This document shows, one piece after another, positions 41,066 to 49,335 of a stretch of DNA of 64,000 nt. Position 1 is the stretch's first letter; the number at the start of each line of letters is the position of its first letter. The DNA lies in the NCBI RefSeq assembly GCF_000336555.1, contig NZ_KB375281.1, positions 2,677,954 to 2,741,953 on the forward strand. Reading direction: 5' to 3'. The notes below the pieces were generated by a model. It had not been told where the DNA came from. It saw only the letters and a program-made list of their open reading frames with translations, and searched no databases. Made by a program: the position numbers and the translations under genes. The stretch comes from Afipia clevelandensis ATCC 49720. GTDB taxonomy: Bacteria > Pseudomonadota > Alphaproteobacteria > Rhizobiales > Xanthobacteraceae.

Positions 41066-42163
41066 ATGACCGCGCTTCGCCGCAGAGCATCACCCGCCGC
41101 CCGTGCAAGACTTCTTGCATCGGTGATGGCCGGTGTTGTCGCGCTGTCCGCGAATGCGTCGGCTCAGGGGCCGAATCCGTTTCCCGAGCCGATCAAGCCG
41201 GCGGAAAAGCCTGCGGCCAAATCACCGCCGAAAGCGGCGCCGAAACCGAAGACTGAAGCTGCGAAGCCCAAAAAGAACGAGCCGGCAAAAGCCGCGACGC
41301 CCGCGCCTGCTCCGGCTGCTGATGATCCGAACGTCGATCTTGCCTATGGTGCGTATCAGCAGGGCCTTTACCGGACCGCCTTCAACATCGCGTTGAAGCG
41401 CGCGCAGGAAACGGGCGACCCGAAATCCATGACCCTGCTCGGCGAGCTTTATTCCAATGCCCTCGGCATCAAGCGCGACGACGCCAAGGCGGCGGAATGG
41501 TACAAGCAGGCTGCCGACCGCGGCGACCGCGAGGCCATGTTCGCCCTCGGCATGATGAGGATCGCCGGACGCGCAGGCCCCGCCAACCGCGAGGAAGGCG
41601 CGCGCCTGCTGGCTTCATCCGCCAAACTTGGAAAGGCCGCCGCCGCCTACAACCTCGGGCTGCTCTATCTCGAAGGCCAGACATTCCCTCAGGACGTCAA
41701 GCGCGCCGCAGAACTGTTCCGGCAGGCAGCCACGGCAGGCAATCCCGAAGCGCAATACGCCCTCGCGACGCTTTACAAGGAAGGCCGCGGCGTCGAGAAG
41801 AATCTCACGGAGGCCGCGAAGCTGATGCGGCTGGCCGCGATGGTCGACAATCTCGATGCCGAAGTGGAATACGCCATCGCGCTGTACAACGGCACGGGCA
41901 CACCAAAAGACGTCCCGACCGCCGTCGCCCTGCTGACGCGCGCCGCGCGGCAGAACAGTCCGATCGCGCAAAACCGCCTCGCCCGCATTCTGATCGAGGG
42001 AATGGGCGCACCGATGGACAAGATTCAGGGCTTCAAGTGGCACCTGATCGCGAAAACAGCCGGCAACGGCGATCCCGATCTCGACGCGCAGTTCGCAGAA
42101 TTATCGCCGGTTGACCGGGCGAAGGCCGAAGACCTTGCCAAGAAGTGGTTCGGCACCAAGTAG
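41066..42163 (+). CDS. Exported Sel1-repeat protein
   Basis: A 365-residue protein with a signal peptide (ARLLASVMAGVVALSANASA), a Pro/Lys/Ala-rich linker (residues about 40-85), and six Sel1-like TPR repeats (e.g. LYSNALGIKRDDAKAAEWYK, LYLEGQTFPQDVKRAAELFR, LYKEGRGVEKNLTEAAKLMR). Such proteins serve as protein-protein scaffolds in the envelope. The ATG at 41066 has GGAG upstream. No specific partner is suggested by the context. Confidence 0.85.
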   Translation: MTALRRRASPAARARLLASVMAGVVALSANASAQGPNPFPEPIKPAEKPAAKSPPKAAPKPKTEAAKPKKNEPAKAATPAPAPAADDPNVDLAYGAYQQGLYRTAFNIALKRAQETGDPKSMTLLGELYSNALGIKRDDAKAAEWYKQAADRGDREAMFALGMMRIAGRAGPANREEGARLLASSAKLGKAAAAYNLGLLYLEGQTFPQDVKRAAELFRQAATAGNPEAQYALATLYKEGRGVEKNLTEAAKLMRLAAMVDNLDAEVEYAIALYNGTGTPKDVPTAVALLTRAARQNSPIAQNRLARILIEGMGAPMDKIQGFKWHLIAKTAGNGDPDLDAQFAELSPVDRAKAEDLAKKWFGTK

Positions 42164-42348
42164 CCGGATATCCTGCGCTGCTGGCAAAGCCCGATTTGAC
42201 CATATTTATCAATGCGAAACCGGAGCCCCCGCTCCGCCCGAAAACGCCCCCAACGCCCTTGACGCGCCTGCGCTTTGACGCCAACCATCGCCCTTCAATC
42301 CTGTCCGTATCCGATCCGGCCCTTTGCCGATCCCACCAAGCCGAGACA

Positions 42349-43140
42349 ATGCTTCAGTCAGCGCTCATCAATGTCATGGTCAAGGCCGCGCGCCGCGCAG
42401 GCCGCAGTCTCAAGCGCGATCTCGGCGAGATCGAGAACCTTCAGGTGTCGCTGAAGGGGCCGGCCAATTTCGTCTCGCTGGCCGACAAGCGCGCCGAGCA
42501 GATGCTTTATGACGACCTGATCAAGGCGCGGCCCGGCTATGGTTTCCTCGGCGAGGAAGGCGGCACACGCGAGGGCACCGACAAGTCGAACACATGGATC
42601 GTCGATCCGCTCGACGGCACGACGAATTTTCTTCACGGCATTCCGCAGTTTGCGATCTCGATTGCCCTGCAGCGCGAAGACACCATTGTGGCCGGCGTGA
42701 TCTACAATCCGGCCAACGATGAACTCTACACGAGCGAGCGCGGCAAAGGCGCATTCCTCAACGACACGCGCCTGCGCGTCGCCGGGCGCAAGCAACTCAG
42801 CGAATGCGTCATCGCCTGTGGCCTGCCGCATATCGGACGCGGCGATCATGAACTGTCACGCCGCGAGATGACTGAGATGCAGAATCGCGTGGCGGGCCTG
42901 CGCCGCTTCGGCGCAGCGTCGCTCGATCTCGCCTTCGTCGCGGCAGGCCGTCTCGATGGCTACTGGGAGCGCAACCTGCAGCCGTGGGACATCGCGGCGG
43001 GATTGCTGATGGTGCGCGAGGCTGGCGGCGTCGTCAGTGGCATCGAGGGCGGCGACACCGCGATGGCCACCGGCCACGTGGTCTGTGGCAACGAGACGAT
43101 CCAGCGCGAACTGGTGAAGATCCTCAAGCCGCTAGGCTAG
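42349..43140 (+). CDS. suhB: Inositol-1-monophosphatase family protein SuhB
   Basis: A 263-residue Mg2+-dependent, Li+-sensitive phosphatase. Motifs: GEEGGTREG (metal-binding Glu), WIVDPLDGTTNFLHGIPQFA (the family's motif 1, with the Asp pair) and WDIAAGLLMVREAGG (motif 2). The ATG at 42349 was chosen; the upstream in-frame sequence has no domain. In enterobacteria SuhB also binds Nus antitermination complexes; whether that holds here is unknown. Confidence 0.95.
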   Translation: MLQSALINVMVKAARRAGRSLKRDLGEIENLQVSLKGPANFVSLADKRAEQMLYDDLIKARPGYGFLGEEGGTREGTDKSNTWIVDPLDGTTNFLHGIPQFAISIALQREDTIVAGVIYNPANDELYTSERGKGAFLNDTRLRVAGRKQLSECVIACGLPHIGRGDHELSRREMTEMQNRVAGLRRFGAASLDLAFVAAGRLDGYWERNLQPWDIAAGLLMVREAGGVVSGIEGGDTAMATGHVVCGNETIQRELVKILKPLG

Positions 43141-43156
43141 ACAGCAACAGTTAGCC

Positions 43157-43232
43157 ATCATTGCGAGCGAAGCGAAGCAATCCATTCTTGGATAAAGCTG
43201 GATTGCCTCGTCGCTGCGCTCCTCGCAATGAC
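43157..43232. repeat. Dispersed palindromic element, copy 4 (GTCATTGCGAG family)
   Basis: ATCATTGCGAGCGAAGCGAA and GCTGCGCTCCTCGCAATGAC around AATCCATTCTTGGATAAAGC. It begins 17 bp after the suhB stop codon. The rest of the 325-bp gap up to the MotA-like gene shows no recognisable feature. Confidence 0.88.
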
Positions 43233-43466
43233 GCGAAAGTGTCGCTCGACCCACCCTGAATTACCGGCGCCATGTCAGGGACCGGGCGGACGGCTTCTCG
43301 TTCTGCAATACCAGGTCATATCTGCGTCACAGCGCGCGGACTGAACGATGCAAGGCACCCGCCGGTTCCCCGACTGGGGTCAATGCACGATGATGTCTTT
43401 CTTCCCGCCGCCGCTGTGCCATATTGATGTCAACGATGTTCCACGGACAGGGATTGACGATCCGTC

Positions 43467-44453
43467 ATGGCAAAGACTTCCAGCACAGCCGCCGACATCA
43501 GCGTCACAAAACTGTCGACGCCCCGCATCTTTCTGGTCCGGATGCTGGTGTTCCTGATCTTGTGCGGACTGGTCGGGTTCGTTCTTTACAAGCAGATATG
43601 GCAGGCCTTCCTCGCCAATCCCGGTCTCAACGCGCTGATCGGCGCGGTCCTTGCCATCGGCATCATTCTCGCATTCCGGCAGGTGATCCGGCTCTATCCG
43701 GAAATCTCGTGGATCAACAGTTTCCGCATTTCCGATCCCGGCCTTGCGGTCGACCGGCGCCCGGCGCTGCTGGCGCCGATGGCCGCGATGTTGAGCAATC
43801 GCTCGGGCCGCATGACCATCACGCAGCAGACCATGCGGCATCTGCTCGACTCCATCGCCACCCGCCTCGATGAAGCGCGCGACCTGTCGCGCTACATGAC
43901 AGGTCTGCTGGTGTTCCTCGGCCTGCTCGGCACGTTCTGGGGCCTGATCGAGACTGTCGGCTCGGTGGGCAAGGTGATCGAGGGCCTGAAAGTCGGCGGC
44001 GATGCCGGTTCGGTGTTCGACGCCTTGAAGGAAGGCCTTGCCGCCCCGCTCGGCGGCATGGGCATTTCGTTCTCGTCCTCGCTGTTCGGCCTCGCCGGCT
44101 CGCTGATCCTTGGCTTCCTCGATCTGCAATCGAGCCAGGCGCAGAACCGGTTCTACACCGATCTCGAAGACTGGCTTGCGGAGACCGTGCAGGAATACGC
44201 CGGTGACAGCCATGGCGCGACCGGCGATCTCAGCCCCGCACTCGACAAGCTGCGCGCCGCCATGGAGGACATGGGATCGAACCGCGCCTCCACCACCGCG
44301 ATGGCGAATCTTGCCGAAGCGATCCAGGGCCTCGTGCATCACATGCGCACCGAGCAGCAACTGATCCGCGAATGGGCCGACAGCCAGGGCGAGCAGAACA
44401 AGGAAATCAAGGCCCTGCTGGAGCGTCTCGCACGCCAGCCCGAGACCAATTGA
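43467..44453 (+). CDS. MotA/TolQ/ExbB-type proton channel protein
   Basis: A 328-residue membrane protein with two N-terminal helices (MLVFLILCGLVGFVLYK and LIGAVLAIGIILAFRQ) and two further ones (LLVFLGLLGTFWGLIETVG, and SSSLFGLAGSLILGFLDL), the MotA/TolQ/ExbB core. The C-terminus is cytoplasmic and coiled-coil-like. It is paired with a MotB/OmpA-like gene 14 bp downstream, so the two probably form a proton-driven motor, distinct from flagellar MotAB and from TolQR in this window. Confidence 0.85.
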   Translation: MAKTSSTAADISVTKLSTPRIFLVRMLVFLILCGLVGFVLYKQIWQAFLANPGLNALIGAVLAIGIILAFRQVIRLYPEISWINSFRISDPGLAVDRRPALLAPMAAMLSNRSGRMTITQQTMRHLLDSIATRLDEARDLSRYMTGLLVFLGLLGTFWGLIETVGSVGKVIEGLKVGGDAGSVFDALKEGLAAPLGGMGISFSSSLFGLAGSLILGFLDLQSSQAQNRFYTDLEDWLAETVQEYAGDSHGATGDLSPALDKLRAAMEDMGSNRASTTAMANLAEAIQGLVHHMRTEQQLIREWADSQGEQNKEIKALLERLARQPETN

Positions 44454-44467
44454 ACCGGAGATAGCCG

Positions 44468-45496
44468 ATGGCGCTTTCGCGTTCACGCCGCAACGACAGC
44501 GGCTTCAACTACTGGCCGGGCTTCGTCGATGCGCTGTCGACGCTGGTGCTGGCCGTCGTGTTCCTGCTGTCGGTGTTTCTTGTCGTGCAGTTCTTCCTGT
44601 CGCAGGAGGTCACCGGCAAGGACAAGGCGCTGGAACGGCTGAACGCACAGATCGCCCAGCTCAACGATCTGCTCTCGCTGGAAAAACTCGGCAAGCTGAA
44701 CCTCGACGAGCAGCTCTCGCAAATGCGCGCCGGACTGGCCTCGGCGGAAGCCGAGCGCGACCGTGTGAAAGGTCTCTACGATGGACTTGCCGGCGCCGGT
44801 GCGAGCGCGCAGGGCCGCGCTGTGGAACTCGGCAAGGCGCTGGAGTCCGAAAAGCAGGTTTCCGCCCGTGCGCTGGCGCAGATCGAGGTGCTGAACCAGC
44901 AGATCAGCGCGCTGCGCCGGCAACTCGCCGCGCTTGAGGAAGCGCTCGACGCTTCGGAAAAGCGCGACAAGGAATCCCAGACCAAGATCGCCGACCTCGG
45001 CCAGCGGCTGAACGTGGCGCTGGCGCAGCGCGTGCAGGAACTGTCGCGCTACCGCTCAGAATTCTTCGGGCGTCTGCGCGCCATTCTCGGCAACCGGCCC
45101 GATGTTCGCATCGTCGGCGACCGTTTTGTGTTCCAGTCCGAAGTGTTCTTCGATACCGGACAGGCTGTGCTGCTGCCGGAAGGACGCGCCGAACTCGACA
45201 AGCTCGCGAGCGCGCTGATCGACCTCGACAAGCAGATCCCGGCCGAGATCGCCTGGGTTCTGCGTGTTGACGGCCATACCGACGTGCGGCCGATCAACAG
45301 CCCGCAGTTCAAGTCGAACTGGGAATTGTCATCGGCGCGCGCGATCTCGGTGGTGCAATATCTCGTGTCGCTCGGTGTTCCGGCACAGCGTCTGGTGGCA
45401 GCGGGCTTCGCGGAATTCCAGCCGCTCGATCCCGAAAAGACCGAAGAGGCCTTCAAACGCAACCGCCGCATCGAACTCAAGCTCACCGAGCGATGA
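44468..45496 (+). CDS. MotB/OmpA-type peptidoglycan-binding protein with long coiled coil
   Basis: A 342-residue protein: one membrane helix near the N-terminus (TLVLAVVFLLSVFLVVQFF), preceded by NYWPGFVDALS (the MotB-like proton-site region), then a coiled coil of about 150 residues (ALERLNAQIAQLNDLLSLEK and on), and an OmpA domain (LRVDGHTDVRPI, FKRNRRIELKLTER). It follows the MotA-like gene and overlaps the next GNAT gene by four bases. Confidence 0.88.
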   Translation: MALSRSRRNDSGFNYWPGFVDALSTLVLAVVFLLSVFLVVQFFLSQEVTGKDKALERLNAQIAQLNDLLSLEKLGKLNLDEQLSQMRAGLASAEAERDRVKGLYDGLAGAGASAQGRAVELGKALESEKQVSARALAQIEVLNQQISALRRQLAALEEALDASEKRDKESQTKIADLGQRLNVALAQRVQELSRYRSEFFGRLRAILGNRPDVRIVGDRFVFQSEVFFDTGQAVLLPEGRAELDKLASALIDLDKQIPAEIAWVLRVDGHTDVRPINSPQFKSNWELSSARAISVVQYLVSLGVPAQRLVAAGFAEFQPLDPEKTEEAFKRNRRIELKLTER

Positions 45497-45942
45497 GCGA
45501 ACCCTTCACGCTGCGGCCCTATAGCGCCAGCGATGAAGATGCCGCAATCGCCCTGTGGCATCGTACCTGGAGCCAGGCCTATCCCTCGATCGACTTCGCG
45601 CAGCGGCTGGAAGTCTGGCGCGCGCGCTGGCGCAACGAGTTGGTGCCGATGGCGCAGATCGTCGTGGCGGAGCGGGACGACGCCATGGCCGGCTTCGTCA
45701 CCATCGATTCATCCGGCTATCTCGATCAGCTTGTGGTCGCCCCCGAAACCTGGGGATCGGACCTCGGCAATCTCTTGATCGCACAGGCGAAGGCGATGTC
45801 CCCGCGCGGCATCACGCTGCTGGTCAACACCGACAACGCCCGCGCCATCCGCTTCTATGAGCGCAACGGCTTCGTTCATACCCATGACGACGTCAATCCG
45901 GTGTCGGGACGCAAGGTCTGGGGCATGGCGTGGAAGCCGTGA
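45493..45942 (+). CDS. GNAT-family N-acetyltransferase
   Basis: A 149-residue acetyltransferase. The acetyl-CoA-binding motif A region is weakly conserved (YLDQLVVAPETWGSDLGNLL), followed by LLVNTDNARAIRFYERNGFV, the typical GNAT motif B. Its ATG overlaps the stop of the OmpA-type gene, so it is translationally coupled to the motor-like pair; the substrate is unknown. It ends three bases from the convergent thiolase gene. Confidence 0.85.
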   Translation: MSEPFTLRPYSASDEDAAIALWHRTWSQAYPSIDFAQRLEVWRARWRNELVPMAQIVVAERDDAMAGFVTIDSSGYLDQLVVAPETWGSDLGNLLIAQAKAMSPRGITLLVNTDNARAIRFYERNGFVHTHDDVNPVSGRKVWGMAWKP

Positions 45943-45945
45943 GCA

Positions 45946-47229
45946 TCACGCCGCTTCCAATAGCGCCACCGTGCCCTGCCCGCCGTCGGCGCAGATGCTG
46001 ACAATGGCGCGGCTGCCCTTCGGCATCGCCGCCAGCTCTTTCACCGCCTGACTGAGGATGCGTGCGCCGGTCGCACCGAACGGATGGCCGAGCGCAATGC
46101 TGCCGCCGTTGGGATTGACGCGATTGCGCGGAAACTGCCCAAAGTCCGCCGTCACGCCCACCTTGTCGCGAATGAACGCGGGACTATCCAGCGCCTTGAT
46201 ATGCGCCAGCACCTGCGCCGCGAACGCCTCATGGATTTCCCAGAGCTGCACGTCCGCATAGGTCAGCGATTGCCGCGCCAGCAGGCGCGGGATCGCATAG
46301 GGCGGCGCCATCAAAAGCCCTTCGGTACGGAAATCCACCGACGCGATTTCCCAATCGACCAGTTTCACACGCGCCGTATTCGCGGGAAGTTTTTCCAGTC
46401 CCTTCTGCGAGGCGACCCAGATGCTCGATGCGCCGTCGGTCAATGGCGATGAATTACCTGCCGTCAGCGTGCCCTTGCCGCTCTTGCGGTCGAACGACGG
46501 CGGCAACCGCGCCAGCTTCTCCAGCGACGTATCCTTGCGCGGGATGGTGTCGCGGCGCACGCCATCAAACGGAATCACGAGATCGTCGAAGAAGCCGCGA
46601 TCCCACGCCGCCACCGCGTGCTGATGGCTTTCCAGCGCGACCTGATCCTGCGCCTCGCGCGAGATGTGCCATTCCTTCGCGGTGATCTCGGTGTGCTCGC
46701 CCATGCTCATGCCGGTGGTACGGTTGCTGACCGCTGGAATGTAGAGACGCACATCACTGAGCTTGAGGTCGATGGCATGGGTAAGTTTTTGTCCGAGCGA
46801 ACGCGCGGTCTGGAACTGACGCACCCAGTTCGACAGCGACATGCCGAGACCAAGCTGCACCTGGCTGAGACTGTCGACACCGCCGACCAGCGCAAGGTTT
46901 CGCACCTCGCCGTCGATCATTCCGGCGGCTTCAAACACGCCCATCATGCTGGTCGAGCAGGCCATCACCGTGGAATAGGCCGGCACCGTCGCATCGACGC
47001 CGGCATCCATGAGAATTTCGCGCGCGATGTTGCTCCAGGTGAGATTGGGCACGACATTGCCCCACACTGCGAAATCCGGCTTCGCGCCGCCAAGACGTTC
47101 GATCATGTGTTTGACCACCGGCACTGACATCGCGATGGCGTCGACATTGCTGAGGGGGCCGTCCACCTTGGCAAAAGGCGTGCGCAGGCCCGCGGCCAGC
47201 CAGATGTCGGATTTTGCAGATTGCGCCAT
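45946..47229 (-). CDS. Acetyl-CoA C-acyltransferase (thiolase)
   Basis: A 427-residue thiolase. The nucleophilic Cys91 is in VMACSTSMMGVFE; the second-domain motifs WEIHEAFAAQVLAHIK (His), NPNGGSIALGHPFGATGARI (His) and the final SICADGGQGTV (Cys) are all intact. The sequence resembles FadI-type beta-oxidation thiolases more than the shorter biosynthetic PhaA type. It stands alone without a FadJ partner in the window. GGAG lies upstream of the ATG. Confidence 0.92.
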   Translation of the reverse strand: MAQSAKSDIWLAAGLRTPFAKVDGPLSNVDAIAMSVPVVKHMIERLGGAKPDFAVWGNVVPNLTWSNIAREILMDAGVDATVPAYSTVMACSTSMMGVFEAAGMIDGEVRNLALVGGVDSLSQVQLGLGMSLSNWVRQFQTARSLGQKLTHAIDLKLSDVRLYIPAVSNRTTGMSMGEHTEITAKEWHISREAQDQVALESHQHAVAAWDRGFFDDLVIPFDGVRRDTIPRKDTSLEKLARLPPSFDRKSGKGTLTAGNSSPLTDGASSIWVASQKGLEKLPANTARVKLVDWEIASVDFRTEGLLMAPPYAIPRLLARQSLTYADVQLWEIHEAFAAQVLAHIKALDSPAFIRDKVGVTADFGQFPRNRVNPNGGSIALGHPFGATGARILSQAVKELAAMPKGSRAIVSICADGGQGTVALLEAA

Positions 47230-47327
47230 ACACTTAACTCCGGGCTCGAACGCCCTGTCAGGCGCGCCCGGAGACTAGTCGATCACCCGCAGGGCGTACA
47301 AGCCGACGGCGGCATTCGATCGGACCA

Positions 47328-47969
47328 TCAATGCACGGCCAGCAGCGCCTCGTTTCGCAGCCAGCCAGCGGTCGCGGCCTGCTTCCAGCTTTCGCAGGGA
47401 ATATCCATCGCGCGATAGAGCGGCTTTTCAAAGCGAACCTGCCGCCAGTCGCTCGCCATCCCGCCGAACGTGTAGCCGGCCTTGCGGGCGAGACCGATCA
47501 TCTGCTCGTTGTTGCGGAAGGTTTCGCCGAACAGCCGCAGCGCGCCGAGCGCTGCCGCACGGCATTCCAGATTCGACAGGATCGCCGATCCGATCCCCTG
47601 GCCCTGCCACTCGTCACCGATCGACAGCCCGAATTCGGTGTTCTGCGTGTCGGCATTGTAGCTGTAGCGGGCCTCGCCAACGATGGTATCGGCGCTATCG
47701 ACCCGCATTTCGGCGATGACCGCGAAGCGGCTGCCCTCACCGACATGAAGCGTCTTGTCGAGCTCCGACGGCGGCAACTCGCTCACGGCGCCCATCAGCC
47801 GATTGTAGCGCGACTGCCGCGACAGTCCGCGGAAGTAGGCCATCAGCCCGTCGGCGTCTTTCTGTTCGATGAAGCGAACCGTCAGCGGCTGCCCGCTCTT
47901 CAGCCGCACGATATCAGTGTAGCGGCCGAGATTGGTCAGGACGGAACTGTGATCGGGCTGGGCGAACAT
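47328..47969 (-). CDS. GNAT-family N-acetyltransferase
   Basis: A 213-residue acetyltransferase. The GNAT core reads TVRFIEQKDADGLMAYFRGL, then EFGLSIGDEWQGQGIGSAIL (motif A with QGQGIG) and FGETFRNNEQMIGLARKAGY (motif B). The ATG at 47969 has GGAG; one at 47984 is possible. Substrate unknown. It is transcribed behind DUF1127, from which it is separated by a strong terminator. Confidence 0.88.
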   Translation of the reverse strand: MFAQPDHSSVLTNLGRYTDIVRLKSGQPLTVRFIEQKDADGLMAYFRGLSRQSRYNRLMGAVSELPPSELDKTLHVGEGSRFAVIAEMRVDSADTIVGEARYSYNADTQNTEFGLSIGDEWQGQGIGSAILSNLECRAAALGALRLFGETFRNNEQMIGLARKAGYTFGGMASDWRQVRFEKPLYRAMDIPCESWKQAATAGWLRNEALLAVH

Positions 47970-48018
47970 GGCACGCTCCATCAACTCATTTTCCGACTTT
48001 GCCGGGCGTAAACAGGGG

Positions 48019-48049
48019 ACCGGGTCCGGTTCAGCGAACCGGACCCGGT
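48019..48049 (-). terminator. Long perfect hairpin after the DUF1127 gene
   Basis: A perfect 14-bp stem ACCGGGTCCGGTTC / GAACCGGACCCGGT with a 3-base loop. It starts about ten bases after the DUF1127 stop codon. The T run is weak, so termination could need Rho or the hairpin could protect the mRNA end. Confidence 0.7.
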
Positions 48050-48058
48050 GGCAGGGGA

Positions 48059-48274
48059 TTACTCACGCCAGAACGGCTTGCTGGCCTCGAAGGCGAAGTC
48101 GCTCCAGCTCGCGCCGACATCGTGGAAATCACGATCACTGAGGTGAGCCAGTTCAGCCCGCCGCTTGGAACGCTCGCTCCAGGTGTGCAACAGGTCGGAG
48201 ATCGCGGCCGCAACCGGGTGAGGGATTGACGAGTGATGATGATTTGTCATCAAGTTGGTGGTGGTAGCAGACAT
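48059..48274 (-). CDS. DUF1127 small protein
   Basis: A 71-residue protein. The C-terminal part WSERSKRRAELAHLSDRDFHDVG matches the DUF1127 pattern. Members are small, often stress- or phosphate-regulated, and some act in RNA metabolism. AGGAGG lies five bases before the ATG, an unusually strong ribosome-binding site. It is divergent from a LysR-type gene. Confidence 0.88.
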   Translation of the reverse strand: MSATTTNLMTNHHHSSIPHPVAAAISDLLHTWSERSKRRAELAHLSDRDFHDVGASWSDFAFEASKPFWRE

Positions 48275-48327
48275 TGTAGCCTCCTAAAACGAATTCGATG
48301 CTAGGAATATCTGCTTCAAACCCCCTA

Positions 48328-48374
48328 TTGACAAACGACACGTTGTCCCTCGTTATATGAGATAATCTCATATA
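48328..48374. promoter_or_regulatory. Promoter with overlapping palindrome for the LysR-type gene
   Basis: TTGACA (48328-48333) is followed by a -10-like TTATAT (48353-48358) at 19 bp spacing. A perfect inverted repeat TATATGAGA-TAA-TCTCATATA (48354-48374) covers the -10 region and the start of the transcript, suitable for repression of this gene and perhaps of the divergent DUF1127 gene. Confidence 0.5.
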
Positions 48375-48385
48375 TGAGAGGCTAC

Positions 48386-49282
48386 ATGGTCGCCCGATTG
48401 CCCTCCCTCAACGGTTTGCGCGCGTTTGAAGCCGCGGCGCGGCATCTCAGCTTCACCCTTGCGGCGGAGGAGCTGAACGTCACCCAGACCGCCATCAGCC
48501 ATCAGATCCGGCGGCTGGAGGAGGAACTGGGCCTCAAGCTGTTCATCCGGCAAAGCCGGTCGCTGGCGCTGACTCCGCAGGCCGCCGAGTATCTTCCCGG
48601 CATCCGCGCCGCGTTTCAGGACCTGCGCACCGCCACCGACCGCCTGCTGCGGAAAGGCGACGATCGCGTGCTGACGGTCAGCACCCTGACCTCGCTGGCG
48701 GTGAAATGGCTGCTACCCAGATTGTCGTCGTTTCAGGAACAGCATCCGGAGATTGACGTCCGCATCACCACCTCGACCGAACTGGTGGATTTCCGCACCA
48801 CCAATGTCGACGCGGCCATTCGATACGGACAGGGGCGATGGCCGGGGCTGGAGGCCGAATGGCTGATGGCGGAACATCTGTTTCCGGTATGCAGCCCCAA
48901 GCTGCTGACCGGCGAGCGCGCGCTGCGGCAGCCGGAAGACCTCGCGCATGCCACGCTGCTGCATACGTCAAGCACCGTCGACGACTGGCGTCTCTGGCTG
49001 ACCGCGGCAGGCTTGCCCGCGCACCTGTCGCAAAATCGCGGCCTGACATTCGATCTCGCCTTCATGACCATTCAGGCAGCGATTGATGGACTCGGTGTTG
49101 CCATGGGCCACACCGCCTATGTCGCAGATGACGTCGCCAATGGGCGGCTGGTGGTGCCGTTCAATGTCACCATGCCGTCGGCGGGCTATTATTTTGTCAC
49201 ACCGCAAGACCGGCCGGTGACGCCGAAGCTCAAGCTGTTTCGCGACTGGCTGACAACGGTGTCGGCGCAGCAGCCTGCGTAA
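48386..49282 (+). CDS. LysR-family transcriptional regulator (GcvA-like)
   Basis: A 298-residue LysR regulator. The HTH reads LNGLRAFEAAARHLSFTLAA then LNVTQTAISHQIRRLEEELG, followed by a substrate-binding domain with LAVKWLLPRLSSFQEQHPEI and LFPVCSPKLLTGERAL, the GcvA-like variant. The ATG at 48386 is preferred, with AGAGG five bases upstream. It runs convergent to metE and divergent from DUF1127, which are its only candidate targets here. Confidence 0.92.
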   Translation: MVARLPSLNGLRAFEAAARHLSFTLAAEELNVTQTAISHQIRRLEEELGLKLFIRQSRSLALTPQAAEYLPGIRAAFQDLRTATDRLLRKGDDRVLTVSTLTSLAVKWLLPRLSSFQEQHPEIDVRITTSTELVDFRTTNVDAAIRYGQGRWPGLEAEWLMAEHLFPVCSPKLLTGERALRQPEDLAHATLLHTSSTVDDWRLWLTAAGLPAHLSQNRGLTFDLAFMTIQAAIDGLGVAMGHTAYVADDVANGRLVVPFNVTMPSAGYYFVTPQDRPVTPKLKLFRDWLTTVSAQQPA

Positions 49283-49335
49283 GATCCGAAAGGAAAGCTG
49301 CGGCATGCCTCAAGCGCGCCGCAGCCCTTCAGAAC

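Noticed and set aside
48386-49282. LysR gene considered to be MetR controlling metE
   Set aside because: It is GcvA-like in sequence, convergent with metE, and metE is already explained by a riboswitch.
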